This document shows, one piece after another, positions 19,124 through 28,220 of a stretch of 64,000 nucleotides of DNA (positions are counted from its first letter, which is position 1; the number at the start of each line of letters is the position of its first letter). The notes under the pieces were generated by a model. The model was not told the DNA's origin and searched no databases. It saw only the letters and a list, made by a program, of their open reading frames with translations. The stretch is taken from NCBI GenBank assembly GCA_947452555.1, contig CANGDH010000002.1, forward strand, positions 186,001 to 250,000. The letters run 5' to 3'. The translations under genes were made by a program, and so were the position numbers. Source of the stretch: Bacteroidota bacterium. GTDB taxonomy: Bacteria; Bacteroidota; Bacteroidia; Chitinophagales; Chitinophagaceae.

Positions 19124-20392
19124 ATGAAAAAATCAGAACAAAACAGTCGACGTCGGTTTCTAAAAAACACAGCAGCTATTGTTGCTGGATTTTCTATTGT
19201 ACCAAGACATGTATTAGGAAGGGGATTTTTAGCGCCAAGTGATACCCTAACAAAGGGGATTATTGGTGTTGGAGGCATGGGCAGAGGTCATATTCCTTAT
19301 GCTGGTACTAGAGTAGTAGCAATTTGTGATGTAGATAAGAACCATTTAACAGAAGTCGCTAATAGTATTGGCGGGGGTGTTAAAACTTTTCATGATCACA
19401 GAGAATTAATTGCTTTACCAGAAGTGGACATTGTGCATATAGCAACGCCGCCTCACTGGCATGGAATAATGGCAGTAGAAGCTGCAAAAGCAGGAAAAGA
19501 CATTTGGTGTGAAAAACCTATGACAAGAACTATTGGAGAAGGGAAGCGTGTAATGGAAGCCGTAAAACAATACGGCAATATGTTCAGACTAAATACCTGG
19601 TTCCGATTTGAAGATAATTTTTACGGCATGAATACTACCGTAAAACCAATTAAGAAATTAGTAGAGTCTGGTTTATTAGGATGGCCATTAACCGTAACAG
19701 TGAGTAAGACCACCGGATTTGATTGGAAATTTTATTGGGTAGGAAAAACCAATTTGGAAGCACAAGCAGTTCCACCCGAATTAGATTATGATAGATGGCT
19801 AGGACCAGCTCCTTACAAACCTTATAATGCACATAGAGTACATCAAACATTTAGAGGCTATTGGGATTATGATGGAGGTGGATTAGGAGACATGGGACAA
19901 CACTATATTGACCCCATTCAATATTTTTTGGGCAAGGATCATACTAGTCCTGTTTTGGTAGAAGTAGATGCGGAACAACAACATCCAGATGCTTGCGGTA
20001 CATGGAGAAAGATTACTTACACTTATGAAGACGGTTGTAAAATAATTTTAGATGGGGAAGCAAAAGATCCTAACGCTGCCTATATAGAAGGACCTAATGG
20101 AAAGTTGTTCAATGGTTTCAAATCTACCATTCCTAATTTAAAAGAGAAATTAGCCATGATGCCTGACCCAGAACCACAGGTTACTAATTTCTTAGATTCC
20201 GTTAAATATAGAACTCCATTTGCTTTAAACGAGTCCAATGGATTTAGGTCATGTACTATAATTAATATGGGCAAGATTGCATTGCAATTGGGAAGAACTT
20301 TAAAGTTTGATCCAGTAAATCAATTATTTATTGACGATACAGAAGCGAATGCTTTAATTAACCCACCAATGCGTGGACCATGGACTATTTAA
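19124..20392 (+). CDS. Tat-exported Gfo/Idh/MocA family oxidoreductase
   Basis: The 422-residue protein begins with a twin-arginine signal (SRRRFLKNTAAIVAGFSIV). It has an NAD(P)-binding Rossmann start (GIIGVGGMGRGH) and the family EKP motif (WCEKPMTRT). A signal peptide on a dinucleotide-dependent enzyme implies folding with cofactor in the cytoplasm before export. Such exported members are common in Bacteroidota and Planctomycetes next to DUF1080 proteins, as here, and several act on 3-keto sugars. The downstream DUF1080 gene starts 28 bp after its stop. Confidence 0.92.
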   Translation: MKKSEQNSRRRFLKNTAAIVAGFSIVPRHVLGRGFLAPSDTLTKGIIGVGGMGRGHIPYAGTRVVAICDVDKNHLTEVANSIGGGVKTFHDHRELIALPEVDIVHIATPPHWHGIMAVEAAKAGKDIWCEKPMTRTIGEGKRVMEAVKQYGNMFRLNTWFRFEDNFYGMNTTVKPIKKLVESGLLGWPLTVTVSKTTGFDWKFYWVGKTNLEAQAVPPELDYDRWLGPAPYKPYNAHRVHQTFRGYWDYDGGGLGDMGQHYIDPIQYFLGKDHTSPVLVEVDAEQQHPDACGTWRKITYTYEDGCKIILDGEAKDPNAAYIEGPNGKLFNGFKSTIPNLKEKLAMMPDPEPQVTNFLDSVKYRTPFALNESNGFRSCTIINMGKIALQLGRTLKFDPVNQLFIDDTEANALINPPMRGPWTI

Positions 20393-20420
20393 TTTTATAA
20401 TGTCTCCACTAAAATATACT

Positions 20421-22412
20421 ATGAAAAAAATATTTTCTATACTACTTGTTCTAATAATTACTTGCAGTAACTTAATTGCACAGCAAACAGATAATTCCGT
20501 TAATACTACCATAAGCGTATTCCCTTACCAGCAGCATAACCAAATTGACGGAGCGCTTACTACAATGAGTGGTTGGGGTAAAATCGAATGGAAAAAATTA
20601 TGCTCTTACTTAGACCAGGCTCAGCAATCCCAAGATTCCTTAAAATTAAAAGCTACCTATGCATTGAATGCTTTTGTTAATAAAGCTTCTTTAAATACAA
20701 TTCAAAAAGCTTCAGTAATAAAATTATTAGGTAAGCAATTAAAAAAAGCAAAAACGGAATATGCAAAAATATTCATTACAACACAATTAGCTTTATTAAC
20801 AGATGTTGCTATTGTAGATGCAAGAAATAATTCATTGCCCGCAGTTCCAATTTATATAGCAGCTAAAGCTAGCAACTTAAATGGGGTACAACAATTATTG
20901 CAATTACAGGATGAAATGGAATTGGCAAAAAATCCAATTCAGCAAAAAAGAATATTAGCAAAAGTTGCTCATATCCCAGGTTATAGCAGTTTTGCATTTG
21001 TAAGTAAATATTTAACTAACGAGGCTATAAATAATGACGCGGCTTCAATTATTACTAGACTTGCACTAGAAGATGCTTCTATAAAAGGTGCTAACGTTAG
21101 AGCTGCGTTAGAAATAGCATTGCCATTAATTAAAGGCGTTGATAGTGCCATATTAGTAAACAAATTAAAAGCGCACTTAAAAAAACTTCCTTATGATAAT
21201 GGTTTTGTTAGTTTGTTTAATGGAAAGGATTTGACGGGCTGGAAGGGTTTAGTTGGCAACCCTGTTTATCGATCAAGGCAATCTGATTCTGCAATGCAAG
21301 CTTTACAAGTAAAGGCAGATGAAAAAATTAAAAATGACTGGGTGGTAAAAGACGGTATATTAGTTTTCACAGGGCATGGTGATAATTTATGTACTCAAAA
21401 AAAATATGGAGATTTTGAAATGTATGTAGACTGGAAAATTACAGAACAAGGCGATGCAGGTATTTATTTAAGAGGTTCTCCACAAGTACAAATTTGGGAT
21501 ACAAGTAGGCACGAGGTAGGGGCGCAAGTTGGTAGTGGCGGATTATATAATAATCAAAAAAATAAAAGTACCCCATTAGTTGTAGCAGATAATAAAATAG
21601 GTGAATGGAATAATTTTCATATTATAATGAAGGGTAACAAAGTAACTGTTTACTTAAATGGCATTTTAGTTACCGACAATATAATATTAGAAAACTATTG
21701 GGACAGAGCATTGCCTATTTTTGAAAAAGAACAAATTGAATTACAAGCCCATGGTACTTATGTAGCTTATAGAAATATTTATATCAAAGAAATTCCAAGT
21801 AACCAACCGGTACAAATTTCCGAAATAGAAAAGAAAGAAGGATTTGTGTCTTTATTTGATGGACTTAATCTCGATCAATGGCGCGGTAATAAAACAGGCT
21901 ATATCGTAGCGGATGGAACAGTAGTGGTAAATCCAGAAGACGGTAATGGTGGAAATTTATATACCAACAATGAGTATGCAAATTTTGTATATCGATTTGA
22001 ATTTCAACTAACACCAGGTGCTAATAATGGAATTGGTATTCACGCTCCACCAGCAGGGGATGCTGCTTATGTAGGAATGGAAATACAGGTTTTAGACAAT
22101 GAAGCGCCTATTTATAAGGACTTGCATGTTTATCAATATCATGGATCTGTTTATGGTGTAATTCCTGCAAAAAGAGGATACTTATTGCCAACAGGTGAAT
22201 GGAATCAGGAAGAGATTATGATCAATGGCAGCAAAATAAAAGTGACCCTAAATGGAACAGTTATTACAGAAGGGGATATTAAAGAAGCATCAAAGAATGG
22301 CACTTTAGACCATAAAGAACATCCAGGTTTAACTAGAACAACCGGCCATATTGGATTTTTAGGACACGGCGATGTGGTGAGATTTAAAAATATGCGTGTA
22401 AAAGTTTTATAA
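20421..22412 (+). CDS. Double DUF1080 (3-keto-disaccharide hydrolase-like) exported protein
   Basis: Read from the ATG at 20421, which gives a clean signal peptide (MKKIFSILLVLIITCSNLIAQ); an upstream in-frame ATG at 20373 overlaps the preceding gene. The 663-residue protein has an N-terminal helical repeat-like region and two DUF1080 concanavalin-like domains starting FVSLFNGKDLTGW and FVSLFDGLNLDQW. DUF1080 proteins are linked to hydrolysis of 3-keto-glycosides. With the exported oxidoreductase next to it and the isomerase-like gene at 23443, a periplasmic 3-keto-glycoside route is plausible (inference). Confidence 0.88.
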   Translation: MKKIFSILLVLIITCSNLIAQQTDNSVNTTISVFPYQQHNQIDGALTTMSGWGKIEWKKLCSYLDQAQQSQDSLKLKATYALNAFVNKASLNTIQKASVIKLLGKQLKKAKTEYAKIFITTQLALLTDVAIVDARNNSLPAVPIYIAAKASNLNGVQQLLQLQDEMELAKNPIQQKRILAKVAHIPGYSSFAFVSKYLTNEAINNDAASIITRLALEDASIKGANVRAALEIALPLIKGVDSAILVNKLKAHLKKLPYDNGFVSLFNGKDLTGWKGLVGNPVYRSRQSDSAMQALQVKADEKIKNDWVVKDGILVFTGHGDNLCTQKKYGDFEMYVDWKITEQGDAGIYLRGSPQVQIWDTSRHEVGAQVGSGGLYNNQKNKSTPLVVADNKIGEWNNFHIIMKGNKVTVYLNGILVTDNIILENYWDRALPIFEKEQIELQAHGTYVAYRNIYIKEIPSNQPVQISEIEKKEGFVSLFDGLNLDQWRGNKTGYIVADGTVVVNPEDGNGGNLYTNNEYANFVYRFEFQLTPGANNGIGIHAPPAGDAAYVGMEIQVLDNEAPIYKDLHVYQYHGSVYGVIPAKRGYLLPTGEWNQEEIMINGSKIKVTLNGTVITEGDIKEASKNGTLDHKEHPGLTRTTGHIGFLGHGDVVRFKNMRVKVL

Positions 22413-22460
22413 ATAGAAAAGGGCGGTCTTTGTTTATAATATTCAAAATGTCTTTTTTAA

Positions 22461-22490
22461 AAATAGCCTCGTAATACGAGGCTATTTTTT
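22461..22490. terminator. Intrinsic terminator
   Basis: A 12-bp stem AAATAGCCTCGT / ACGAGGCTATTT (22461-22472 with 22476-22487) has a three-base loop and a T tract. It separates the DUF1080 gene from the convergent aminotransferase gene and could work in both directions. Confidence 0.92.
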
Positions 22491-22512
22491 TGCAAAAAAA
22501 AATTTTCTTTTA

Positions 22513-23340
22513 TTAATGTAATTCTTTCTCCCTTAAAAGTTCAAATATTTTAAAGGAAAGTGATTGATCGTTGATGGGTGGTAATATATAGTCGTCTATT
22601 TGACACACCGGAGTAATTCTTTTTGTAGAGCTTGATATAAAAGCTTCCGTTGCCATTTTTATTTCTTCAATGGTTATTGCGCGCTCTTCTATTTTAATTT
22701 TATTAGCCAAAGCAATGCTTATGATGTTTTTGCGGGTAATTCCTTTAAGCATATGAGTGGCAGGTGTGATAAGCGTTCCGTCTTTAATCATGAAAAAATT
22801 AGACCTTGGACATTCTCTTACTATGCCCGCTTGATGATAAAGTATATCATCCGCATTTTGTGATTTCATCCAAGGTTGCAACCATATAGCCATTAAATAA
22901 TCAGTAGTTTTAACCTCCCATAATTGTCGCTGAAAATCATAGCTAGCAAGCCTAATACCCTTTAATGGCATCTTATCTGCTGGCGCAATTAATGGCTGTT
23001 GTAAAACCAATAATCTTGGTGCAGTGATTTGATAACCGTCTGCCGAGTCTCCTCCTCCGATAATCAATCTTATACCACTATAAGGCAAATTATTCTGTTC
23101 GATTAATTGGTGTACAATTTTAATAACTTCTGCTCTAGTTTCTGTAATGTCTAGACGCATTATAGCAGCTGAATTGTAAAAACGATCTAAGTGGTCTTCC
23201 AAAAACAGCGGTTTATTATTTGCAACTCTTAAATAATCAAAAATACCATACCCTCTTTGTACCAAAAGATCTGTAGCAGGCACTCCGGCACTTGCTAATG
23301 GTAAATATTGTTTGTCTATATAAGTAGTTAGTGCGTTCAA
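22513..23340 (-). CDS. Aminotransferase class IV (PLP)
   Basis: The 275-residue fold-type IV enzyme has the PLP lysine at Lys144 (WEVKTTDYL) and the conserved Glu176 (VRECPRSNFF), with GITRKNII binding the phosphate. The family includes branched-chain aminotransferases, D-amino acid aminotransferases and aminodeoxychorismate lyase. The length and the ILYHQAGIVRE segment do not decide between them. It is divergent from the sugar isomerase-like gene across about 100 bp. Confidence 0.9.
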   Translation of the reverse strand: MNALTTYIDKQYLPLASAGVPATDLLVQRGYGIFDYLRVANNKPLFLEDHLDRFYNSAAIMRLDITETRAEVIKIVHQLIEQNNLPYSGIRLIIGGGDSADGYQITAPRLLVLQQPLIAPADKMPLKGIRLASYDFQRQLWEVKTTDYLMAIWLQPWMKSQNADDILYHQAGIVRECPRSNFFMIKDGTLITPATHMLKGITRKNIISIALANKIKIEERAITIEEIKMATEAFISSSTKRITPVCQIDDYILPPINDQSLSFKIFELLREKELH

Positions 23341-23442
23341 ATTAAAGCTGTTTAGTATCGTAAAATTAAAGCATCTAGTTCAACTAGGTTTAATAATTGT
23401 AATCATATTTTAAGTAACTTAGGATACTTAAAATGATAAGCT

Positions 23443-24426
23443 ATGCTAGACAGAAGAAAATTTTTAGCGCAAGGGGCCAAAGCATCCATTGCTGGATTAT
23501 TTTTAACAAAGGGTTTTGCTGCACCAGGTTCCTTACTTTCTGACGCCAGTCCTTTATTAACTAATATTGGAATCAACTTGTTTTCTTTGCCTAAATTATT
23601 AGAAGCCGATGTAGCTAGTTCATTTAAAATGTTATCTAGCATGGGTTATAAGGAAATAGAATTGTATGGACCTTATTCTTTTAGTACAGAAAAAGCAAAG
23701 GCAAGCTGGGCTGCTGTTAGCGATTTAGTTGGTTTTAAAGGAAGTGGTTTTTTTGGACAAAACATACAAGAAATAAAGGGCTTATTAAATGACAATGGTT
23801 TAATAACGCCTTCTATACATACCGACCTAGATACCCTTTCTACTAATATGGGTGCTTTAGGAGAAGCGGCTCAAACATTAGCAAATACCTATGTGGTATT
23901 ACCTTCTATTCCAGAAGATAAAAGAAAAACCTTAGACGATTATAAAAGAATGGCAGAACAGTTTAATAAAATTGGAGCCGAGGCAAAAGCAAATGGCATC
24001 AAGTTTGCCTATCACAATCACGGTTATGGATTAAGTAAAATGGAAGGACAGATTCCATTAGATATTATATTTAAAAACACAGATCCTGGTTTAGTATTTT
24101 TTGAAATGGATTTATACTGGACCACTGCAGGTGGCGCAGACCCAATACAATTATTAAAGACACATAAGGACCGCTATAGATTAATGCATGTTAAAGACAT
24201 GAAGCAAAAAGTTCATTTTTCTGGCGACGGCGGAAGTCCAAAACAATGGACAGAACTATGGGATTTTATGACCACTGCTGGTGACGGCGTGTTGGATTTA
24301 AAAAATATAATTTCTACCGCTAAAGCCAATGGTGTAAAGCATTTCGTAGTAGAGCAAGACATTGTTAAGTCTCCCGAAATTGCACTTAAAAGAAGTCATG
24401 ATTATTTAGCTGCCTTAACTAAGTAA
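23443..24426 (+). CDS. Exported sugar phosphate isomerase/epimerase-like TIM barrel
   Basis: The 327-residue protein opens with a Tat-like signal (DRRKFLAQGAKASIAGLFLTKGFA) and continues as an AP endonuclease 2-like TIM barrel (GINLFSLP, GYKEIELYGP, FAYHNHGYG, MDLYWTTAGG, MHVKDM, HFVVEQD). The His/Asp/Glu pattern that binds a divalent metal is visible in these strands. Such exported members act with Gfo/Idh/MocA and DUF1080 proteins in keto-sugar processing. The exact reaction is unknown. Confidence 0.88.
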   Translation: MLDRRKFLAQGAKASIAGLFLTKGFAAPGSLLSDASPLLTNIGINLFSLPKLLEADVASSFKMLSSMGYKEIELYGPYSFSTEKAKASWAAVSDLVGFKGSGFFGQNIQEIKGLLNDNGLITPSIHTDLDTLSTNMGALGEAAQTLANTYVVLPSIPEDKRKTLDDYKRMAEQFNKIGAEAKANGIKFAYHNHGYGLSKMEGQIPLDIIFKNTDPGLVFFEMDLYWTTAGGADPIQLLKTHKDRYRLMHVKDMKQKVHFSGDGGSPKQWTELWDFMTTAGDGVLDLKNIISTAKANGVKHFVVEQDIVKSPEIALKRSHDYLAALTK

Positions 24427-24476
24427 AATCATTTGATTATAAATAGGGGCGATCGTGTTAAGAAAATAAATTTAAA

Positions 24477-25550
24477 ATGTTAATTCAAAGTAGTTGGTTA
24501 TTGGGCGGCATCTTTTTGGCATGTGCTACTTTGATTTGGATTTTTGGCATTCGACTTACTAAAGCTATAGACACCATTGTGCATCATTATGGATGGGGAG
24601 AAGCTATTGGAGGAATTGTTTTTTTAGCTATCATTACTAATTTGCCAGAAATTGCTATTACTGCTGTTGCTGCCTACCAACACGAATATGTTATTGCAAT
24701 TAGTAATATCTTAGGGGGTATTGCAATTCAAACTGTAGTACTTGTTTTAATAGACGCTTTTGGCGTTGGAAAAAGAGCACCCCTAACTCATAAAGGACAT
24801 TCTAGTATTTTACAAGTTGAGGGCTGGACGGTGGTAATTATATTAACAATTGTTTTAGTCGCTAATAAACTACCCATTGAATACAAATTATTACGTGCAA
24901 CTCCTTACGAGTGGTTTATGACCGCTCTTTGGATTGGATCTATTTTCTGGACCAAGCATTTATATAATATACACGCATTAAAAAAGCAAAGGAAAATTTC
25001 GACGGTAGATTTTAACACCAATACAATTCTAGATAAATTATCTCACTCAGATCCAACTGGAGTTAAACATATAAAAAAAGTACAAACCATTTCTTCTGCA
25101 ATATTAATTGTTGTGATTGGTGCTATCATAACTTTATTTGCAGGATATGGAATAGAAGTGTCTGGTGAAATATTAAGTAAAAGATGGGGAATTAGTGGGG
25201 TACTCTTTGGCTCTACCATTTTAGCCTTTTGTACTGCTTTGCCTGAAATATCTACGGGTATTGCATCCGCAAAAATTAGAGACTACGAAATGGCGGTGAG
25301 TGACATTTTTGGTGGCAATGCCTTTCTACCCTCCCTTTTTTTAATGGCAGCATTAATTAGTGGCGACAGTATACTTCCTCATTTACAGTTCTCAGACATT
25401 TATTTAACCTATGTCGGTATTGGATTGACGCTTATTTATATAGCGGGCATGAAATGGCATTCTAAGAGACAATACTTTAACCTAGGTATTGACTCAATAG
25501 TGGTTTTAGTCCTATATATTTTAAGTATAGTTGGATTAATATATATTTAA
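24477..25550 (+). CDS. Sodium/calcium exchanger family protein (CaCA)
   Basis: The 357-residue membrane protein has two internally homologous halves. Alpha-repeat 1 (residues about 45-85) contains TNLPEIAITAVAA and ISNILGGIAIQ. Alpha-repeat 2 (about 245-290) contains CTALPEISTGIASA and VSDIFGGNAF. The paired acidic residues (PE in each repeat) are the expected cation ligands. It probably exchanges Ca2+ or another cation against Na+ or H+. Its stop overlaps the stop of the convergent penicillin acylase gene by four bases. Confidence 0.92.
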   Translation: MLIQSSWLLGGIFLACATLIWIFGIRLTKAIDTIVHHYGWGEAIGGIVFLAIITNLPEIAITAVAAYQHEYVIAISNILGGIAIQTVVLVLIDAFGVGKRAPLTHKGHSSILQVEGWTVVIILTIVLVANKLPIEYKLLRATPYEWFMTALWIGSIFWTKHLYNIHALKKQRKISTVDFNTNTILDKLSHSDPTGVKHIKKVQTISSAILIVVIGAIITLFAGYGIEVSGEILSKRWGISGVLFGSTILAFCTALPEISTGIASAKIRDYEMAVSDIFGGNAFLPSLFLMAALISGDSILPHLQFSDIYLTYVGIGLTLIYIAGMKWHSKRQYFNLGIDSIVVLVLYILSIVGLIYI

Positions 25551-28138
25551 AACTTTGCGTCATTTATTTCTAACCAATATCCATCTGGATCTTGTAGCCA
25601 AATTTGGTGAACACCGTCAATTCTAGTAGTGATTGCATTTTTATTACCAGCAACGTCCTCAAAAGGCATATTTGCTTTGCGTAATTTTGTAATAAAGGAA
25701 TCATATTCTGAAACAGAAAAACAAGTATGTTGATTTTTATAATACTCTTTGAATTTTTCGGCACCCAAAATAATATGCATGGTACTAATAGGAGAAGTTC
25801 TTAACCATATATGCGCATTGTCATGAAATGGCTCTGGCACTGTGTCTAATCCAATAATATTTTCATAAAAATCCCCCGATTTTTTTAAGTCAACTACGTA
25901 TATAGCAGTGTGATTAATAATGGCTCTAGCCTTTGGTTTTATTTCTTCACCAGGGTGGTATTGTGATTCTTGATGTTTTAAAACATCTGTTTTGTAAAAA
26001 TACACTGTCTTGTAATCGTGATTAATATATCCATTTGCCTGATCGGTAAAATGTGTTGAATTGATATCACTACTACTACCACCTGTTAAAATTGACTTAG
26101 CTTCTATTTTATTTCCAAAAGAAACAGCTGTAACAAAAGTATTCCCAGACACTCCATATCTTATTTTAGTATCCTTTACTTTCTTACTTACAAAAGCGTT
26201 TGTTGAACCCATAAATCCAGGTGTTGCTGTAACTGCCCAGCTTGATTTTGCATCAGAGGGCTCCACCTTATAGCCATTTCTTTGATAGCGATTTATTTTA
26301 CCCCAACTTATTTCCCAGCTATTCCAGTCTTTTTTCAAGTCGTTCAAAACGAGTCCCAATAATGCTAATAGCTTATCATCAGACACACCATTTAAGCTAA
26401 TATTAGATCCGTTGATCACACCATATTGCTCTTCTGCAGTAAGTGGTTTTTTTAATTTTTCTAAACTGGTGTACATTAATTTCTCCACCCACAATACAGC
26501 CAAGGTAGTTGCTATACTATTCGTGTCTGCACGATAGTTCCATTTAGCTAATTCAGCAATTGGTTTTTCTAATGCTTTTTTTACAGAATCGACTTTGCAG
26601 TTTTCATAGGCTTTCAATAATGCAGGTATGAATCTTTCACCAGACATTAAATAACTATCATTCGCCATATTAATTATGGTGTCAATAGTGGCAGCGTGTA
26701 TATTGTTTAATAAACGAACCGCATTCATTGCTCTAGGCGTATGACCGTCTGGATGCATATATTCTGGTTTGCTTGCAATTACACTGTCAAATTTACCCGC
26801 CCCATAAATAGGGGTCGAATTACAGTTTTGTACAAAACCATTTACAGGATTAATAAAATGTGGTATATCGTTTAAACTATGCACACCTTTCCAATCTGTT
26901 TTGGAAGTATTACCTGGAACAATTCTTTTCCAATCATAACTAGTGTCTCTGATTGGAACAAAGTTGCCATGCCAATAAGCAATATTACCAGTCTTGTCGG
27001 CATAAACAGTGTTCGTTCCTGTCATCACCCTTTTATTTAAATAAGAAACAAACTCTTTATTCGTTTTGCTTTTAGTGATATTCCATTGAACAGACAATAA
27101 TTCAACATTGTCTATTTTGGTACTTGCGCTAATCCACTGATTGTCTTTTTTAGCAACCACGGGGCCGTGTTTTGTTTTATACACTGTAAATTCTACAGAC
27201 TTAACTAGATTACTGTCTTTATATAATATAGTCACAAAGGAAGAATCTACTGGCAACCATTTAGCATCGTACTCATATAATAATTGATTGTTTTTATTTT
27301 GAACAGTCTCCGCATATAAATCTTTTGCATCTGACAGTGTCACAGTATGCATCCATCCACAAAAATCATTAAACCCTTGCCATATATGCATATCCCCTAA
27401 AAAAGGAGCACCATAAACATTTAAACCTTCTTCACTTACCAACTGAACTTCTATTCTATTATAAAATTCAGAATGTGGATTAATTAATAAGATAGGTGCT
27501 TTTGATGCTGTGTTTTTTCCAGCAATTGCCCAGCCATTAGATCCAGTTTGTGTATCCTCGGATGGCTTTGTATTTTGATATACCAAGTCCTTCGTGATTT
27601 TTATTGGATACATGGAACGTACATCTGCTTCTAATATATTTAAAGTCTCCATACTTGAAATGGAATTCAATAAAATATACCAAGGTTGCACCTGTGATAT
27701 TAATTGTGGCTTAGTTTCTGGATGCATTAAAATATAATAATTAATACCTGCCGCATACGCATCACAAAGTTGCTTCATGTAGGGAGCACATTGATTATAA
27801 TACTGTTTTGCTTTAACACTATCAACGAATATTCGAGTAAGTAAATCTTTGTAAATGGACTTCTTCCCATTCAGCTCTGCATCACGTCCTAATTTACTTA
27901 TTAAGGATTGCTCAATACTTGGGAAGTAAGATTCACATTGTACATACATCATTCCAAACACAGCATCAGCATCGGTTTTGCCATATACATGTGGAACACC
28001 CCAATTGTCTCTAATAATATTTACACGGGTTGCTTGTGCTTTTAATTGTTGAATTTGATTCGACGAAAAAGACTGCGCAAACAAAACATTACATGAAACA
28101 ACAGCAATTGCTACAATAAAAAAAGACTTAACTGTCAT
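25547..28138 (-). CDS. Penicillin acylase-type Ntn hydrolase fused to a C-terminal VOC domain
   Basis: Read from the Met that begins MTVKSFFIVAIAVVSCNVLFA (signal peptide); an in-frame ATG 45 bp upstream (28183) is also open. The acylase part has the autocleavage and nucleophile Ser at residue 200 in QTGSNGWAIAG, plus the alpha-chain start NIIRDNWGVPHVYG. The last ~127 residues form a glyoxalase/VOC domain (INHTAIYVVDLKKSG to DPDGYWLEIND), with metal-ligand-like His and Glu. Acylases of this family hydrolyse amides such as beta-lactam side chains or acyl-homoserine lactones. I do not know this fusion as a standard architecture. Confidence 0.9.
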   Translation of the reverse strand: MTVKSFFIVAIAVVSCNVLFAQSFSSNQIQQLKAQATRVNIIRDNWGVPHVYGKTDADAVFGMMYVQCESYFPSIEQSLISKLGRDAELNGKKSIYKDLLTRIFVDSVKAKQYYNQCAPYMKQLCDAYAAGINYYILMHPETKPQLISQVQPWYILLNSISSMETLNILEADVRSMYPIKITKDLVYQNTKPSEDTQTGSNGWAIAGKNTASKAPILLINPHSEFYNRIEVQLVSEEGLNVYGAPFLGDMHIWQGFNDFCGWMHTVTLSDAKDLYAETVQNKNNQLLYEYDAKWLPVDSSFVTILYKDSNLVKSVEFTVYKTKHGPVVAKKDNQWISASTKIDNVELLSVQWNITKSKTNKEFVSYLNKRVMTGTNTVYADKTGNIAYWHGNFVPIRDTSYDWKRIVPGNTSKTDWKGVHSLNDIPHFINPVNGFVQNCNSTPIYGAGKFDSVIASKPEYMHPDGHTPRAMNAVRLLNNIHAATIDTIINMANDSYLMSGERFIPALLKAYENCKVDSVKKALEKPIAELAKWNYRADTNSIATTLAVLWVEKLMYTSLEKLKKPLTAEEQYGVINGSNISLNGVSDDKLLALLGLVLNDLKKDWNSWEISWGKINRYQRNGYKVEPSDAKSSWAVTATPGFMGSTNAFVSKKVKDTKIRYGVSGNTFVTAVSFGNKIEAKSILTGGSSSDINSTHFTDQANGYINHDYKTVYFYKTDVLKHQESQYHPGEEIKPKARAIINHTAIYVVDLKKSGDFYENIIGLDTVPEPFHDNAHIWLRTSPISTMHIILGAEKFKEYYKNQHTCFSVSEYDSFITKLRKANMPFEDVAGNKNAITTRIDGVHQIWLQDPDGYWLEINDAKF

Positions 28139-28220
28139 ATTTAAATATTTAATAAAACCTAAGCAGGTTAAATGTAAATACAATATACAATTAAGTCTTT
28201 ATAAAATTTCTTCAAATTGA

